Below, one piece after another: positions 1 to 8,286 of a stretch of 64,000 nucleotides of DNA. Positions within the stretch are counted from its first letter, which is position 1, and each line of letters opens with the position of its first letter. A model generated the notes under the pieces. That model saw only the letters and a program-made list of their open reading frames with translations, had not been told where the DNA came from and searched no databases. The DNA is from Microbacterium sp. 11MF (GTDB lineage: Bacteria > Actinomycetota > Actinomycetes > Actinomycetales > Microbacteriaceae), in NCBI RefSeq assembly GCF_000383475.1, contig NZ_KB911461.1:124001-188000 (forward strand), written 5' to 3'. The position numbers were made by a program, and so were the translations under genes.

Positions 1-917
1 ACATCCACCTCGTCCGCGGCGACTGGGGTCCGGTGACCTACCCGCAGGTCGTCGGCCACGAGATCGCCGGCGAGGTCGTCGAGGTCGGCTCCGAGGTCAC
101 GGACTTCGCCGTCGGCGACCGGGTCGGCGTCGGCTGCATGGTCAACTCCTGCCGCGAGTGCGAGAACTGCCTCGCCGGCATGGAGAACTACTGCCTGAAC
201 GGCAACACCCAGACCTACGGGTCGGTCGACCGCGACGGCACGATCACCCAGGGCGGGTACTCGACGCACGTGGTCGTCGACCAGGACTTCGTCCTGCGCA
301 TCCCCGAGGCGCTCCCGTACGAGTCGGTCGCGCCGCTGCTGTGCGCCGGCATCACGACGTACTCGCCGCTCGCGCACTGGAAGGTCGGCGCCGGCTCCAA
401 GGTCGCCGTCGTGGGCATGGGCGGGCTCGGACACCTCGCCGTCAAGATCGCCACCGCCATGGGTGCGGAGGTCACGGTCCTGTCGCAGAGCCTGTCGAAG
501 CAGGAGGACGGCAAGCGGTTCGGCGCGACGCACTACTACGCCACGAGCGACGCGTCGACGTTCACGACCCTCGCCAACACGTTCGACCTCATCATCAACA
601 CCGTGAGCGCGCCGCTGAAGCTCGAGGACTACCTGCGTCTGCTGCGCCTGGACGGCACGATGGTCAACGTCGGCGCACCGTCCGAGCCCCTGTCGCTGCG
701 CGTATTCACCCTGTTCGGCAACCGCCGCTCGTTCGCCGGCTCGAACATCGGATCGATCGCCGAGACCCAGGAGATGCTCGACTTCTGCGCCGCGCACGGC
801 ATCGCTCCCGAGACCGAGCTGATCGGTGCGGACGAGATCAACGACGCTTACGAGCGCGTGCTGCGCTCCGACGTCCGCTACCGCTTCGTGATCGACATCG
901 AGACGCTGAAGGACTGA
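1..917 (+). CDS. Zinc-dependent alcohol dehydrogenase (MDR/CAD type), 5' end cut by window edge
   Basis: Medium-chain zinc alcohol dehydrogenase of the cinnamyl-alcohol-dehydrogenase/YahK type, predicted to interconvert alcohols and aldehydes with NAD(P)H in the cytoplasm. The reading frame is open from base 3 to the window edge. The first residues (IHLVRGDWG) match the conserved segment just after the catalytic-zinc Cys, so the true start lies outside and the GTG at 33 is internal. Visible motifs are GHE of the catalytic zinc site, the structural-zinc cysteines in CRECENC...YC, and the nucleotide-binding GMGGLGHLA near base 415. The stop is TGA at 915-917. The class is secure; the substrate is not. 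Confidence 0.93.
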   Translation, partial: IHLVRGDWGPVTYPQVVGHEIAGEVVEVGSEVTDFAVGDRVGVGCMVNSCRECENCLAGMENYCLNGNTQTYGSVDRDGTITQGGYSTHVVVDQDFVLRIPEALPYESVAPLLCAGITTYSPLAHWKVGAGSKVAVVGMGGLGHLAVKIATAMGAEVTVLSQSLSKQEDGKRFGATHYYATSDASTFTTLANTFDLIINTVSAPLKLEDYLRLLRLDGTMVNVGAPSEPLSLRVFTLFGNRRSFAGSNIGSIAETQEMLDFCAAHGIAPETELIGADEINDAYERVLRSDVRYRFVIDIETLKD

Positions 918-1027
918 GTTCGCATACCCGATGGGACGGCGTCATCCGGGGGTGTTACCCTCGCGACAGAGCGCGACGTCGTCCCGCCGGGGGCACCGGC
1001 ACGCCGTCGCGCCAGGAGGACGAACAC

Positions 1028-1372
1028 ATGCCGTACCGCAGTCGCGAAACCTTGCAGCTCTGGTTGGACGAGTTCGTCGCCGCGCGGCAGGACGGGGACC
1101 TCATCAAGGTCGTCATCCAAGACGACTCGTGGGGGGATGACGGGGGTCTCGTCGTCGTTCCGCTGCGGAACGCGTCGACGACGGTCTACGTCCGCCCTCC
1201 GATGAACGAGGATGCGCGCTGGCGCGTCGTCTTCGAGCCTCAGCTCGACGAGGTCGCGCTGTCGGCGGAGGAGACCGCCGCGCTCGTCGCGGAACTCGGG
1301 ACCGCCGCGGATCTGTGCGGCTACCTCGAGGTGCGCTCGGTCGCCCACATCGAGGCGTCGCCGACCGCCTGA
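1028..1372 (+). CDS. Hypothetical protein, 114 aa
   Basis: Small soluble acidic protein with no family I can name. It begins with a predicted helix (RETLQLWLDEFVAARQDGDL), continues with alternating beta-like segments (IKVVIQD, GLVVVPLR, TVYVRPP) and has a second helical stretch near residues 80-98. No signal peptide, membrane segment or metal motif is visible. The ATG start is chosen because AGGAGG lies 7 bases upstream (1015-1020). It follows the alcohol dehydrogenase by 110 bases on the same strand and converges on the SDR gene, so nothing in the context assigns a role. Confidence 0.72.
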   Translation: MPYRSRETLQLWLDEFVAARQDGDLIKVVIQDDSWGDDGGLVVVPLRNASTTVYVRPPMNEDARWRVVFEPQLDEVALSAEETAALVAELGTAADLCGYLEVRSVAHIEASPTA

Positions 1373-1378
1373 CACGCA

Positions 1379-1394
1379 GGGGCGGCTCCGCCCC
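1379..1394. terminator. Short GC hairpin between convergent genes
   Basis: GGGGCG-gctc-CGCCCC, a perfect 6-bp stem, begins 6 bases after the stop of the 114-aa gene and lies between two convergent genes. There is no U-tract, so this is at best a weak bidirectional terminator. Confidence 0.4.
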
Positions 1395-1428
1395 GCACGA
1401 GCGTCCTCGCGGGGGCGGAGCAGTGTCG

Positions 1429-2181
1429 TCAGTGGGCGGAGTAGCCGCCGTCGACGAGGTGGTAGCTGCCCGAGATGAAGGATGCCTCGTCGCTCAGCAG
1501 GAAGAGCGTGAGCGCTGCGACCTCGGCATCCGTTCCGAGTCGGCCGGCGGCGTGCTCCTTCTCGAGGGCCGACAGTGCGTCACCCGGGAGGCTCGCGCGC
1601 ACGAGCGGGGTGTCGATGAAGCCCGGGCCGACCGCGTTCGTGCGCACACCCTGAGCCGTGTACTCGAGGGCCGCCACCTTTGTGAGGCCGACGAGGGCGT
1701 GCTTGCTGGCGACATAGGCCGCGTTCTGCGCGAGGCCAACCGAGCCGAGCACCGACGCCATGTTGACGACCGCGCCGCCGCCGGCAGCCACGATCGCGGG
1801 CAGCTGGAACCGCAGCCCGTAGAAGACGCCATCGAGGTCGACTGCGCGAACTCGGTCCCACGCCTCGATGTCGTAGTCGCCGATGTTCTGCGGGGCCGCG
1901 CCGATGCCGGCGTTGTTGACCGCGAGGTGCAAGGCGCCGTAGGTGTCCTGCGCGTAGCGGACGGCCGTCTCGGAGTCCTGCCATTTCGCCGTGTTCTGAG
2001 CGAACGCGGATGCGGTGCCCCCGGCATCCGTGATCTGCGTCACGACCTTCTCGGCCGCGTCGAGCTTGATGTCGGTGACCACCACCGACGCGCCTTCGGC
2101 CGCGAGCTTGCGGGCGATCTCCGCGCCGATGCCGCTGCCGCCGCCGGTGACCAGTGCCGTCTTGCCGTCGAACCGTGCCAT
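1429..2181 (-). CDS. Short-chain dehydrogenase/reductase (SDR)
   Basis: Classical SDR of 250 residues, predicted to be an NAD(P)-dependent oxidoreductase for a hydroxyl/keto substrate. The N-terminal Rossmann motif is GGGSGIG, followed by NNAG around residue 89 and the catalytic Ser (NMASVLGS) and Tyr-x3-Lys (YVASK). The C-terminus (SGSYHLVDGGYSAH) is typical of the FabG-like branch. Asp in VVVTDIK after the second strand suggests a preference for NAD+. The ATG at 2181 is preferred to in-frame starts further upstream because AGAGGT precedes it and the protein begins MARFDGKTALVTGG as family members do. It is flanked by the hairpin at 1379 and an uncharacterised gene; the substrate is unknown. 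Confidence 0.92.
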   Translation of the reverse strand: MARFDGKTALVTGGGSGIGAEIARKLAAEGASVVVTDIKLDAAEKVVTQITDAGGTASAFAQNTAKWQDSETAVRYAQDTYGALHLAVNNAGIGAAPQNIGDYDIEAWDRVRAVDLDGVFYGLRFQLPAIVAAGGGAVVNMASVLGSVGLAQNAAYVASKHALVGLTKVAALEYTAQGVRTNAVGPGFIDTPLVRASLPGDALSALEKEHAAGRLGTDAEVAALTLFLLSDEASFISGSYHLVDGGYSAH

Positions 2182-2294
2182 TGCGTTACCTCTTTTCGCA
2201 GGCCTGACGCCGTGACTCTCGCGGCCGGTGCCATGCATCTGAATACAACGGATGCCCGGCGTTGGCATTCCTGCCCAGCGCGGAAAAGTGGGTA

Positions 2295-2795
2295 TCAGAG
2301 GTACTGGTCCCGCGCGGCTCGCCGGATCGAGTGATCGCGGATGTCATCCCAGTCGAGCACCACGACGCCGTGCTGGCCCACGGGGTCCGCGCAACGGTCG
2401 AGAAGGCGCTCCGTCAGCGCCGGGACGTCCCCGCACTCGCTGACATCCAGGAACGTGACCTCGACGTCGCGCGCATTGTCGCGCTCCAGTTCCGCGTGGA
2501 CACGCGCACCCAGCGCGGACGCGATCCGGTCGAACGCCAGTGCATGTCGTGGCGCGAGAGTCACCGCGAACACGAGCTGTCGCACCCCGACATGCCGCTT
2601 CGTCTCGACAGCCGCCAAGGTCGCGAGCGCACGCAGACGATCCTTGCCCGTCACGCGGGAGTAGTCGCGCAGATCGGCGAAGGCGACGACCGCGCGCGGG
2701 CGGCTCACCTCCTCGCCGTCGAGGGGTCGGCGGGCGGTGATCCCGCGGGCGACAGCGGTGTCCGTGTCGCCGAGTGTCACTACGGGGTGTTCCAT
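2295..2795 (-). CDS. Hypothetical protein downstream of nhaA
   Basis: An uncharacterised soluble protein of about 166 residues that I do not recognise. It has an arginine-rich middle (ITARRPLDGEEVSRPRAVVAFADLR), several amphipathic helices and a conserved-looking end (VVVLDWDDIRDHSIRRAARDQYL), with no signal peptide or membrane segment. The start is ATG at 2795 or the adjacent GTG at 2798; neither has a strong ribosome site. It lies on the same strand 84 bases after nhaA, and the gap contains a second copy of the hairpin found in the nhaA leader. That makes joint regulation with nhaA the main clue to its job. Confidence 0.6.
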   Translation of the reverse strand: MEHPVVTLGDTDTAVARGITARRPLDGEEVSRPRAVVAFADLRDYSRVTGKDRLRALATLAAVETKRHVGVRQLVFAVTLAPRHALAFDRIASALGARVHAELERDNARDVEVTFLDVSECGDVPALTERLLDRCADPVGQHGVVVLDWDDIRDHSIRRAARDQYL

Positions 2796-2813
2796 CACTG
2801 GCTTTCGTTCGAA

Positions 2814-2852
2814 GGGAACGGTCGAGCGACCGCTGCCGACCAGACTTCCCGG
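2814..2852 (-). promoter_or_regulatory. Repeated leader hairpin, copy 2 (before the gene at 2295-2795)
   Basis: Read on the minus strand, this element begins CCGGGAAGTCTGGTCGGC and ends CTCGACCGTTCCC, 19 bases before the start of the next gene. It can fold as an outer GGGAA/TTCCC helix, a UCU bulge and an inner GGTCG/CGACC helix. The 5' half is nearly identical to the element in front of nhaA (4255-4292), while the 3' half differs yet still pairs. A conserved half plus compensating differences suggests a cis-acting RNA. I cannot assign it to a named riboswitch class. Confidence 0.5.
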
Positions 2853-2879
2853 CTCACCATTTCTCGTGCGCAGGCGACG

Positions 2880-4241
2880 TTACCCCTGGTGCGGCGATGT
2901 GGGCGCAGGTGCTTCCTGATAGATGTCGGGCGTGCCGTCGGCATCCTCGTCCACGGTCTCTTCGGCTGCGATCCGGCGGTAGCGGCGGTTGCGGGCGATG
3001 AGGATGCCGGAGGCGATCAGCGCCGCGAGTACGGACGCGATCATGATGGCGATCTTCGCGTCGTCACCCTCGGTCGAGCCGGCCGGGAAGCTGAGCTCGG
3101 CGATCAACAGCGAGACGGTGAATCCGATGCCGGCCAGCAGCGCGACGCCCAGGAGGTCGACCCACCGCAGCGCCGGGTGCAGCCGGATCTTCGTCACGAG
3201 TGTCAGCGCCCGGACGGCGAGCAGGATGCCGATCGGCTTGCCGAGCACGAGTCCCGCGACGATGCCGAGGGCGACCGGATCGGTGGCCGCGCGGAGGATG
3301 CCGTCGGTGCCGCCCACGGCGACTCCGGCGGCGAAGAAGGCGAAGACGGGTACGGCGAAGCCGGCCGACAGCGGGCGGAAGCGGTGCTCGAACTCGTGGG
3401 CGAGGTCGGCCGCGCGGGGGCCGTCGGTCGCGCCACGCGCAGCCTTGACCGGGATCGTGAAGGCGAGGGCGACGCCGGCGATGGTGGCGTGCACGCCCGA
3501 CGCGTGCAGGAACGCCCAGGCGACGAACCCGATCGGCAGGAGAACCAGCCAGGCCGCGAACGGGCGGCCGGCGAACAGCGACCGGTAGCGCTGCGCGATG
3601 AATCCGTAGAGTGCGACGACCGCAACAGCCACCGCGAGCGGGACGACCGCGATGTCCTCGGTGTAGAAGACCGCGATGATGCCGATCGCGATCAGGTCGT
3701 CCACCACGGCGAGGGTGAGCAGGAAGATGCGCAGCGGGCTCGGCAGGTGCGACCCGACGAGAGCGAGGACGGCGACGGCGAACGCGATGTCGGTCGCCGT
3801 GGGGATCGCCCACCCCTGGACCAGCCCCTCCTGCCCGCGCACCACGGCGACGTAGATCAGAGCCGGCACGGCCACGCCGCCGATCGCCGCCGTCACCGGG
3901 ACGACCGCCGTGCTGAACCGCCGTAGATCGCCGACGACGAGCTCGCGTTTGAGTTCGAGTCCCACGAGGAAGAAGAAGATCGCGAGCAGGCCGTCGGCCG
4001 CCCATGCGCCGAGGGAGAGCTCGAGATGCCACGGTTCATGGCCGACGCGGAAGTCGCGCAGGGCGAAGTAGCTGTCGGATGCCGGTGAGTTCGCCCACAC
4101 GATGGCTGCGACGGCGGCGATCACGAGCAGAGCTCCTCCGACGGCCTCCTTGCGGAGGATCGCCGACACGCGGGCGGCCTCGGTGTGACCGCGCCAGCGT
4201 GGCGCGCGCAGGTCGGTACGGTCAGTGCTCGGCGTGTTCAC
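2880..4241 (-). CDS. nhaA: Na+/H+ antiporter NhaA
   Basis: Inner-membrane sodium/proton antiporter that exports Na+ (and Li+) in exchange for protons, for salt and alkaline-pH homeostasis. It has 453 residues with about 11-12 hydrophobic helices. Family hallmarks are [14 protein letters not shown] in the N-terminal third and the paired ion-binding aspartates in [19 protein letters not shown] charged cytoplasmic tail of about 30 residues ([15 protein letters not shown]) follows the last helix. The GTG start at 4241 is chosen because GGAGG lies 8 bases upstream and the protein then begins just before the first amphipathic segment ([12 protein letters not shown]). The leader carries a hairpin whose 3' strand abuts this ribosome site, so translational control is plausible. 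Confidence 0.95.
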   Translation of the reverse strand: MNTPSTDRTDLRAPRWRGHTEAARVSAILRKEAVGGALLVIAAVAAIVWANSPASDSYFALRDFRVGHEPWHLELSLGAWAADGLLAIFFFLVGLELKRELVVGDLRRFSTAVVPVTAAIGGVAVPALIYVAVVRGQEGLVQGWAIPTATDIAFAVAVLALVGSHLPSPLRIFLLTLAVVDDLIAIGIIAVFYTEDIAVVPLAVAVAVVALYGFIAQRYRSLFAGRPFAAWLVLLPIGFVAWAFLHASGVHATIAGVALAFTIPVKAARGATDGPRAADLAHEFEHRFRPLSAGFAVPVFAFFAAGVAVGGTDGILRAATDPVALGIVAGLVLGKPIGILLAVRALTLVTKIRLHPALRWVDLLGVALLAGIGFTVSLLIAELSFPAGSTEGDDAKIAIMIASVLAALIASGILIARNRRYRRIAAEETVDEDADGTPDIYQEAPAPTSPHQG

Positions 4242-4254
4242 GGGGCGGTCCTCC

Positions 4255-4292
4255 GGAAGGGTCGACAGACAGAAATGTCGACCAGACTTCCC
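4255..4292 (-). promoter_or_regulatory. Repeated leader hairpin, copy 1 (nhaA leader, abuts the ribosome site)
   Basis: On the minus strand the element runs GGGAAG-TCT-GGTCGAC-ATTTCTGTCT-GTCGACC-CTTCC and is followed immediately by the nhaA Shine-Dalgarno GGAGG. The inner stem GGTCGAC/GTCGACC is a perfect 7 bp; the outer stem GGAAG/CTTCC is 5 bp with a UCU bulge. GGTC of the 5' strand could pair instead with GACC formed at the ribosome site (GGAGGACC), offering a two-state switch. A possible -10 (TAAACT, 4312-4307 on the minus strand) would start the transcript close to the element. The matching copy is at 2814-2852. Confidence 0.55.
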
Positions 4293-4445
4293 GACGCGCC
4301 GCGACCAGTTTACCGTCCGACCGCCTGTGGGCCGGGGGTGGCATCTTCCTCGGTGGCGCGCCGAGCCGCGGCATCCTTCGTTGCACTTTTGTTCGGTCGG
4401 CTCGCAAAAAAGTCGCGACGGTGCGAGGCGGGTCGGGGAAAGTCC

Positions 4446-4459
4446 TGCACACGTGTGCA
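4446..4459. promoter_or_regulatory. 14-bp perfect palindrome upstream of the membrane hydrolase
   Basis: TGCACACGTGTGCA is a perfect 14-bp palindrome lying between divergent nhaA and the hydrolase gene. A possible -10 region (TTCATAGGAAT, starting at 4472) follows on the plus strand, so the palindrome would sit near the -35 of the hydrolase promoter and could be a repressor site. No regulator gene is adjacent. The rest of the 330-base gap 4242-4571 holds the nhaA leader, an A-rich stretch near 4405-4411 and the hydrolase ribosome site; I see no gene in it. Confidence 0.35.
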
Positions 4460-4571
4460 TTCCGCACCGGGTTCATAGGAATCTCCATAGATTGGCGGTC
4501 GCGCGACGGGAATGAGCCCGGCGTGGATATCGGGCCCGATGTGGGGTCCGCGTGTGAAGGAGCACCTTTCG

Positions 4572-6416
4572 ATGAGGCATCGAACTTTCCGGCGCAACAC
4601 CTTCTGGTTGGCCATCTCACTTGTGCTGATGCTGGTCTCCAGCGTCGGCGCGTCGCTCGTGCAAACCGTCGGCGGGAGCGTCGCCGTCGAGGACCTGCGG
4701 TGGGAGGCCGCCTCTGGTCGCCAGATGAGCGCCCTGCTGTTCAAGCCGGCTGCGGTCTCGGCGGAGGATCCGCGCCCGGCGATCGTGGTCAGCCACGGGT
4801 GGTGGAACAACCGCGAGATGCAGGACGCCAATTACGTGGAGCTCGCCCGGCGCGGCTATGTCGTGCTGTCGATCGACATGTACGGGCACGGCAACTCCGA
4901 CCCGCTCCCCGCCGGCCAGGAAGCCGTCGGCGGCACCGGCATGTACGACGCCGTGAAGCTCATCGCCGACCTGCCCTACGTCGACCCGAGCCGGATCGGC
5001 GTGACCGGCCACTCCAACGGCGCGCGTGCGGCGAACTTCTCGGTCGCGCTCGACAACGAGGCCGAGACGCCACTGATCGCCTCGGTCCTCCTCGTCGACA
5101 ACGACCCGGTGTACGTCGACGACACCGGCGCGTTCACGAACATCTACGGAAGCCGCGACACCGGCGTCATCCAGGCGCAGTACGACGAGTTCTTCTTCCG
5201 CAGCTATGACGCCGAGGGCAACGCACTCACGCCGCCGCGCGAATACCTCACCACCCCCAACGCCCAGTCGTTCCTCCACTTCGGGCAGGACCCGTCCGAG
5301 GCGTCGGATGTGCGCGAGGCCGGGCAGGTCTACACCCAGGACATCGACGGCGCCGAGGCGATGCGCGTCGTCTGGTCGCTGCCGCAGACGCACCCGTGGT
5401 CGACGATCTCGAGCACGGCCGTCGGGCACCTCGTCGACTTCTTCGACGAGTCCCTCGGCGCACCGAACCCGCTGCCGGCAGGAGATCAGAACTGGCAGCT
5501 CAAGGAGATCCTGACGACGTTCGGTCTGATCGGCTTCGGCATCTTCCTCGTCGCGTTCACACGGGCGCTGCTGTCGACCCGTGCCTTCGCGGGGCTGCGC
5601 GTCTCGGAGCCGATCGCGGCGGTGGCGAACACGCGCCGCGGTCTGGTGTGGTTCTGGGGCGGGCTGGTCGTCACGGCCGTCTTCTCGATCCTCAGCTACG
5701 TGCTGCTCAGCCAGGCCGAGTGGGCCGGTGCGATCGCGTTCGGTTCGGTGAACCTCATCGCCCCCGGTGTGCCGTGGTTCATCGGCATCTGGGCCGCGAT
5801 CAACGGTGTCGCCGGTCTCGTCATCATGATCGTGTCGTACCTGCTGTTCGGTCGCCGCAGCGGTCAGGACCTGCGGGCCGTCGGTGTCATCCCGGGCTGG
5901 CGGCGCTTCGGTCTCGGCGTGGCGCTTGCGCTGACGACGACCGTCGCCGCGTTCGGGATCGTGTTCGTGCTGGACTACTTCTTCAAAACCGACTTCCGGT
6001 TCTGGGTGATCGCCGTCAAGGCCTTCAACCCCGAAATGATCGGGTACTCCCTGATCGTCCTGCCGCTGTTCCTCGTCTACTTCATCGCGAACTCGGTGGC
6101 GATCAACTCGTTCAACCGCTTCACGCTGCGGGGACGCGAATGGGTGAACACCGCACTGCTCGCGCTGTTCAACTCGCTCGGACCGATCGTGCTGGTCGTC
6201 GCGCAGTACACGACGTTCTTCATCACAGGGGAGACGATCGATGGCTTCGGTGGCATCTTCAGCATCTGGCTGTTCCCGGTGGTCGTCATCCTCGCCGTCG
6301 CCGCGGTCATCAGCCGGAAGATCTACCGCGAGACGAACAACCCGTACATCGCCGGCTTCCTCAATGCAGCGGTCGTGACCGTTATCAGCGTCACGAACTC
6401 CCTCGTGATGAGCTGA
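4572..6416 (+). CDS. Membrane-anchored alpha/beta hydrolase with a C-terminal multi-helix domain
   Basis: A 614-residue integral membrane protein. Residues about 12-34 form a first transmembrane helix. Residues about 45-300 form an alpha/beta-hydrolase domain with an oxyanion-type VVSHGWW segment and the nucleophile elbow GHSNGA (Ser in G-x-S-x-G); a candidate catalytic His is in STAVGHLVDFF. The C-terminal half (residues about 320-610) holds roughly seven hydrophobic helices. It is likely an esterase, lipase or acyltransferase acting at the membrane; the substrate is unknown. The ATG at 4572 follows AAGGAG. It is divergent from nhaA and ends at a strong hairpin terminator. The fusion of a hydrolase with a large membrane domain is the notable feature. 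Confidence 0.88.
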   Translation: MRHRTFRRNTFWLAISLVLMLVSSVGASLVQTVGGSVAVEDLRWEAASGRQMSALLFKPAAVSAEDPRPAIVVSHGWWNNREMQDANYVELARRGYVVLSIDMYGHGNSDPLPAGQEAVGGTGMYDAVKLIADLPYVDPSRIGVTGHSNGARAANFSVALDNEAETPLIASVLLVDNDPVYVDDTGAFTNIYGSRDTGVIQAQYDEFFFRSYDAEGNALTPPREYLTTPNAQSFLHFGQDPSEASDVREAGQVYTQDIDGAEAMRVVWSLPQTHPWSTISSTAVGHLVDFFDESLGAPNPLPAGDQNWQLKEILTTFGLIGFGIFLVAFTRALLSTRAFAGLRVSEPIAAVANTRRGLVWFWGGLVVTAVFSILSYVLLSQAEWAGAIAFGSVNLIAPGVPWFIGIWAAINGVAGLVIMIVSYLLFGRRSGQDLRAVGVIPGWRRFGLGVALALTTTVAAFGIVFVLDYFFKTDFRFWVIAVKAFNPEMIGYSLIVLPLFLVYFIANSVAINSFNRFTLRGREWVNTALLALFNSLGPIVLVVAQYTTFFITGETIDGFGGIFSIWLFPVVVILAVAAVISRKIYRETNNPYIAGFLNAAVVTVISVTNSLVMS

Positions 6417-6421
6417 CGAAC

Positions 6422-6456
6422 CGGTGCCCGGGACGGCGAGGCCGTTCCGGGCACCG
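6422..6456. terminator. Strong 15-bp hairpin between convergent genes
   Basis: CGGTGCCCGGGACGG pairs with CCGTTCCGGGCACCG (15 bp with one G-T pair, loop cgagg). It lies 5 bases after the hydrolase stop and 35 bases before the zapE stop, so it probably terminates both convergent transcripts. No long U-tract, as is usual in actinobacteria. Confidence 0.7.
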
Positions 6457-6491
6457 AGTCAATGTCGAGCCGCTGACGATGCGGCGGGCGG

Positions 6492-7484
6492 CTAGCCCGC
6501 CGTCGCGAGGAGGCGCAGGCGACTTGCCATGCGGAACGCGTCGGGTCGACGCGAGGCTGCCGCGAGGAAGTCGTTCAGGTCGACGTCGGCGTAGAAGTCG
6601 ACGGGCAGGTCCTCGGCGACGAGCACGTCGATGAGGTTGATGAATCGCTGCTGCGCCGGCGGGTCGACCGCGTCGAAGCGGGGGACACCCGTCACGGTCC
6701 ACCGGTCGAAATCCTGCGCCCATCCCAGGTACTCGATCGTCGACGTCGGGGTGCGGCAGAGCTGATCGAATGTCAGCGTCAGCTCGCCGGCATCCGCTGA
6801 CGTCACCGGGAAGACCCGGCCGTTCAGAGTGAGGTGTTGCGGCGGAGTCGTCGCGCGCGGCGGGGTACGCGTCGACCAGGTTCCCGACGCGAATCCTCGT
6901 GTGTGGTTGTCGGCGATCGTCCGGTAGTCCGTCGGTCCTTGGAGCGGCATCACGTCCATGTTCGTCTCGATGAGGGCGATGCCGGGGACGAAGATGTGGT
7001 GCCAGTCCGGGTCGGGGAGGAGGTCCTCGGGCGCGTAGTTGGAGGTCGCGAGCACCGTGACCTTGCGGGTGAAGGCGTGATCGAGCAGCCGGGTCAGAAG
7101 CCGCGCGTCTCCCGGATCGTGCACGTGCAGCTCGTCGAAGAAGAGCAGTCTGCTGTCGCCGACGGCATCGTCGATCGCCCGCTCCGCCGCGTCGGGCTCA
7201 GTGCGGTGCCGCTGGATACTGCGGTGCAGTTCGTGGAAGAAGCCGTGGAAGTGGACACGACGCTTCTCGCGCAGCGGGATGGCGGCATACGCGGCATCCG
7301 CCAACCAGGACTTGCCGCGGCCGGCGTCGCCCCACAGATAGAGGCTGCGGGCTTCTCCGGTCGCCAGCTCGCCCCCGAGCGCCGCCAGCCGATCCAGGAC
7401 CGCCCGCTGCCGCGGGTCGAGCGCGAACCCCTGAGCGGATGCCGCGGCCTCGACCGCGTGGACGAGTTCGTCTCTGCTCAGCAC
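6492..7484 (-). CDS. zapE: ZapE/AFG1-family ATPase
   Basis: Cell-division/AFG1-like AAA-type ATPase of 330 residues, predicted to be cytoplasmic and membrane- or divisome-associated. Walker A is GDAGRGKSWLADAAY and Walker B LLFFDELHVHDPGDA, where the ELHVHD motif is diagnostic for ZapE/AFG1. A sensor-like TSNYAP follows, and the protein ends with the family's small C-terminal helical domain. ZapE in proteobacteria destabilises FtsZ polymers; AFG1 in mitochondria aids membrane-protein turnover. The actinobacterial role is inferred from family only. The GTG start at 7484 gives VLSRDELVHAVEAA, which looks like a native N-terminus. It is monocistronic and converges on the hydrolase. Confidence 0.9.
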   Translation of the reverse strand: MLSRDELVHAVEAAASAQGFALDPRQRAVLDRLAALGGELATGEARSLYLWGDAGRGKSWLADAAYAAIPLREKRRVHFHGFFHELHRSIQRHRTEPDAAERAIDDAVGDSRLLFFDELHVHDPGDARLLTRLLDHAFTRKVTVLATSNYAPEDLLPDPDWHHIFVPGIALIETNMDVMPLQGPTDYRTIADNHTRGFASGTWSTRTPPRATTPPQHLTLNGRVFPVTSADAGELTLTFDQLCRTPTSTIEYLGWAQDFDRWTVTGVPRFDAVDPPAQQRFINLIDVLVAEDLPVDFYADVDLNDFLAAASRRPDAFRMASRLRLLATAG

Positions 7485-7581
7485 GGTTCCAGCGTGTCAC
7501 GCTGCGAGCATTCCTTCTGCGTCCCGATCGTTACTCAAACGGGTGGTGCCGCCGCCGCGGAGGCCGATAGCTTCGACGCAC

Positions 7582-8070
7582 ATGCGAGCTCCATGGGGTG
7601 TGGCGACGGTCCTGACCGCGGTCTGCGTGACTCTGCTCGCCGGATGCGCGCCCGTCGCGGAGAAGTCGCTCGGGATCACGGCGGACGACGTCGCCTCCGT
7701 CGAGTACTACGAGTACCCATGGGGCGACGTGCCCGACACGATCGACAGGTTGACTCTCGATGTCCCCGAAGTCCTGAGCGAGTTCGTGCGCGCGTACTCC
7801 GACATGCCGGTGACCGACGCCTCTCCGTCCGATCTGAACGACCTCACCGGTGGGCAGACGCAGTCGACTCGGTTCGTGTTGACGGACGGGCGGAAGATCG
7901 AGATCACTGCTGTCTGGCTCGGGCCGGCAGACGTCATCGTGCTGTGGCCGGATGGGGCCGTGTCGAAGACCGAGTGGGGTTCTCCGGAACTCTTCGACGC
8001 GTACGAGAGTGTCGGGACCGTTGACGAGGTGGATGCCGCGGAGCGGCCGGCAGCTACCTTGGGGCGATGA
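7582..8070 (+). CDS. Putative lipoprotein, 162 aa
   Basis: Predicted secreted lipoprotein. Residues 1-22 form a signal peptide ending in the lipobox LLAG-Cys, so the mature N-terminus would be a lipidated Cys on the outer face of the membrane. The remainder is a soluble acidic domain with no motif I recognise. The ATG at 7582 is preferred to an in-frame upstream start because it places the signal peptide at the terminus and lies 8 bases after a -10-like TAGCTT (7568-7573), consistent with a leaderless message. It is divergent from zapE and is followed by tRNA-Gly on the other strand. Confidence 0.82.
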   Translation: MRAPWGVATVLTAVCVTLLAGCAPVAEKSLGITADDVASVEYYEYPWGDVPDTIDRLTLDVPEVLSEFVRAYSDMPVTDASPSDLNDLTGGQTQSTRFVLTDGRKIEITAVWLGPADVIVLWPDGAVSKTEWGSPELFDAYESVGTVDEVDAAERPAATLGR

Positions 8071-8150
8071 GCCCCGCATCCGCTGATCCCGGAAAAATCG
8101 GCCGGGAGGACGGTCGGAAGCCACACGGGACGAGGCACGAGAAGTCACAG

Positions 8151-8224
8151 TGGAGGGGCTGACGGGAATCGAACCCGCGCTATCTGCTTGGGAAGCAGAT
8201 GTTCTGCCATTGAACTACAGCCCC
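8151..8224 (-). tRNA. tRNA-Gly (anticodon CCC)
   Basis: Full cloverleaf on the minus strand. The acceptor stem GGGGCTG pairs with CAGCCCC, the discriminator base is T and CCA is encoded. The D-arm is GTTCAATGGCAGAAC, the anticodon stem-loop TCTGC-TTCCCAA-GCAGA gives anticodon CCC (reads GGG), and the T-arm contains the invariant TTCGATT. Its 74 bases including CCA are normal for tRNA-Gly. Confidence 0.96.
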
Positions 8225-8286
8225 AGCGCACCCGGAGGCGCCCCGTAAGCCTAGCAAGGCTCGGGGACACTCGCCCGTCGCGGTGC

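Noticed and set aside
2814..4292. Assigning the nhaA leader element to a known Na+ or Li+ riboswitch class
   Set aside because: I do not recognise a published consensus in the sequence and cannot run a covariance search, so naming a class would be a guess.
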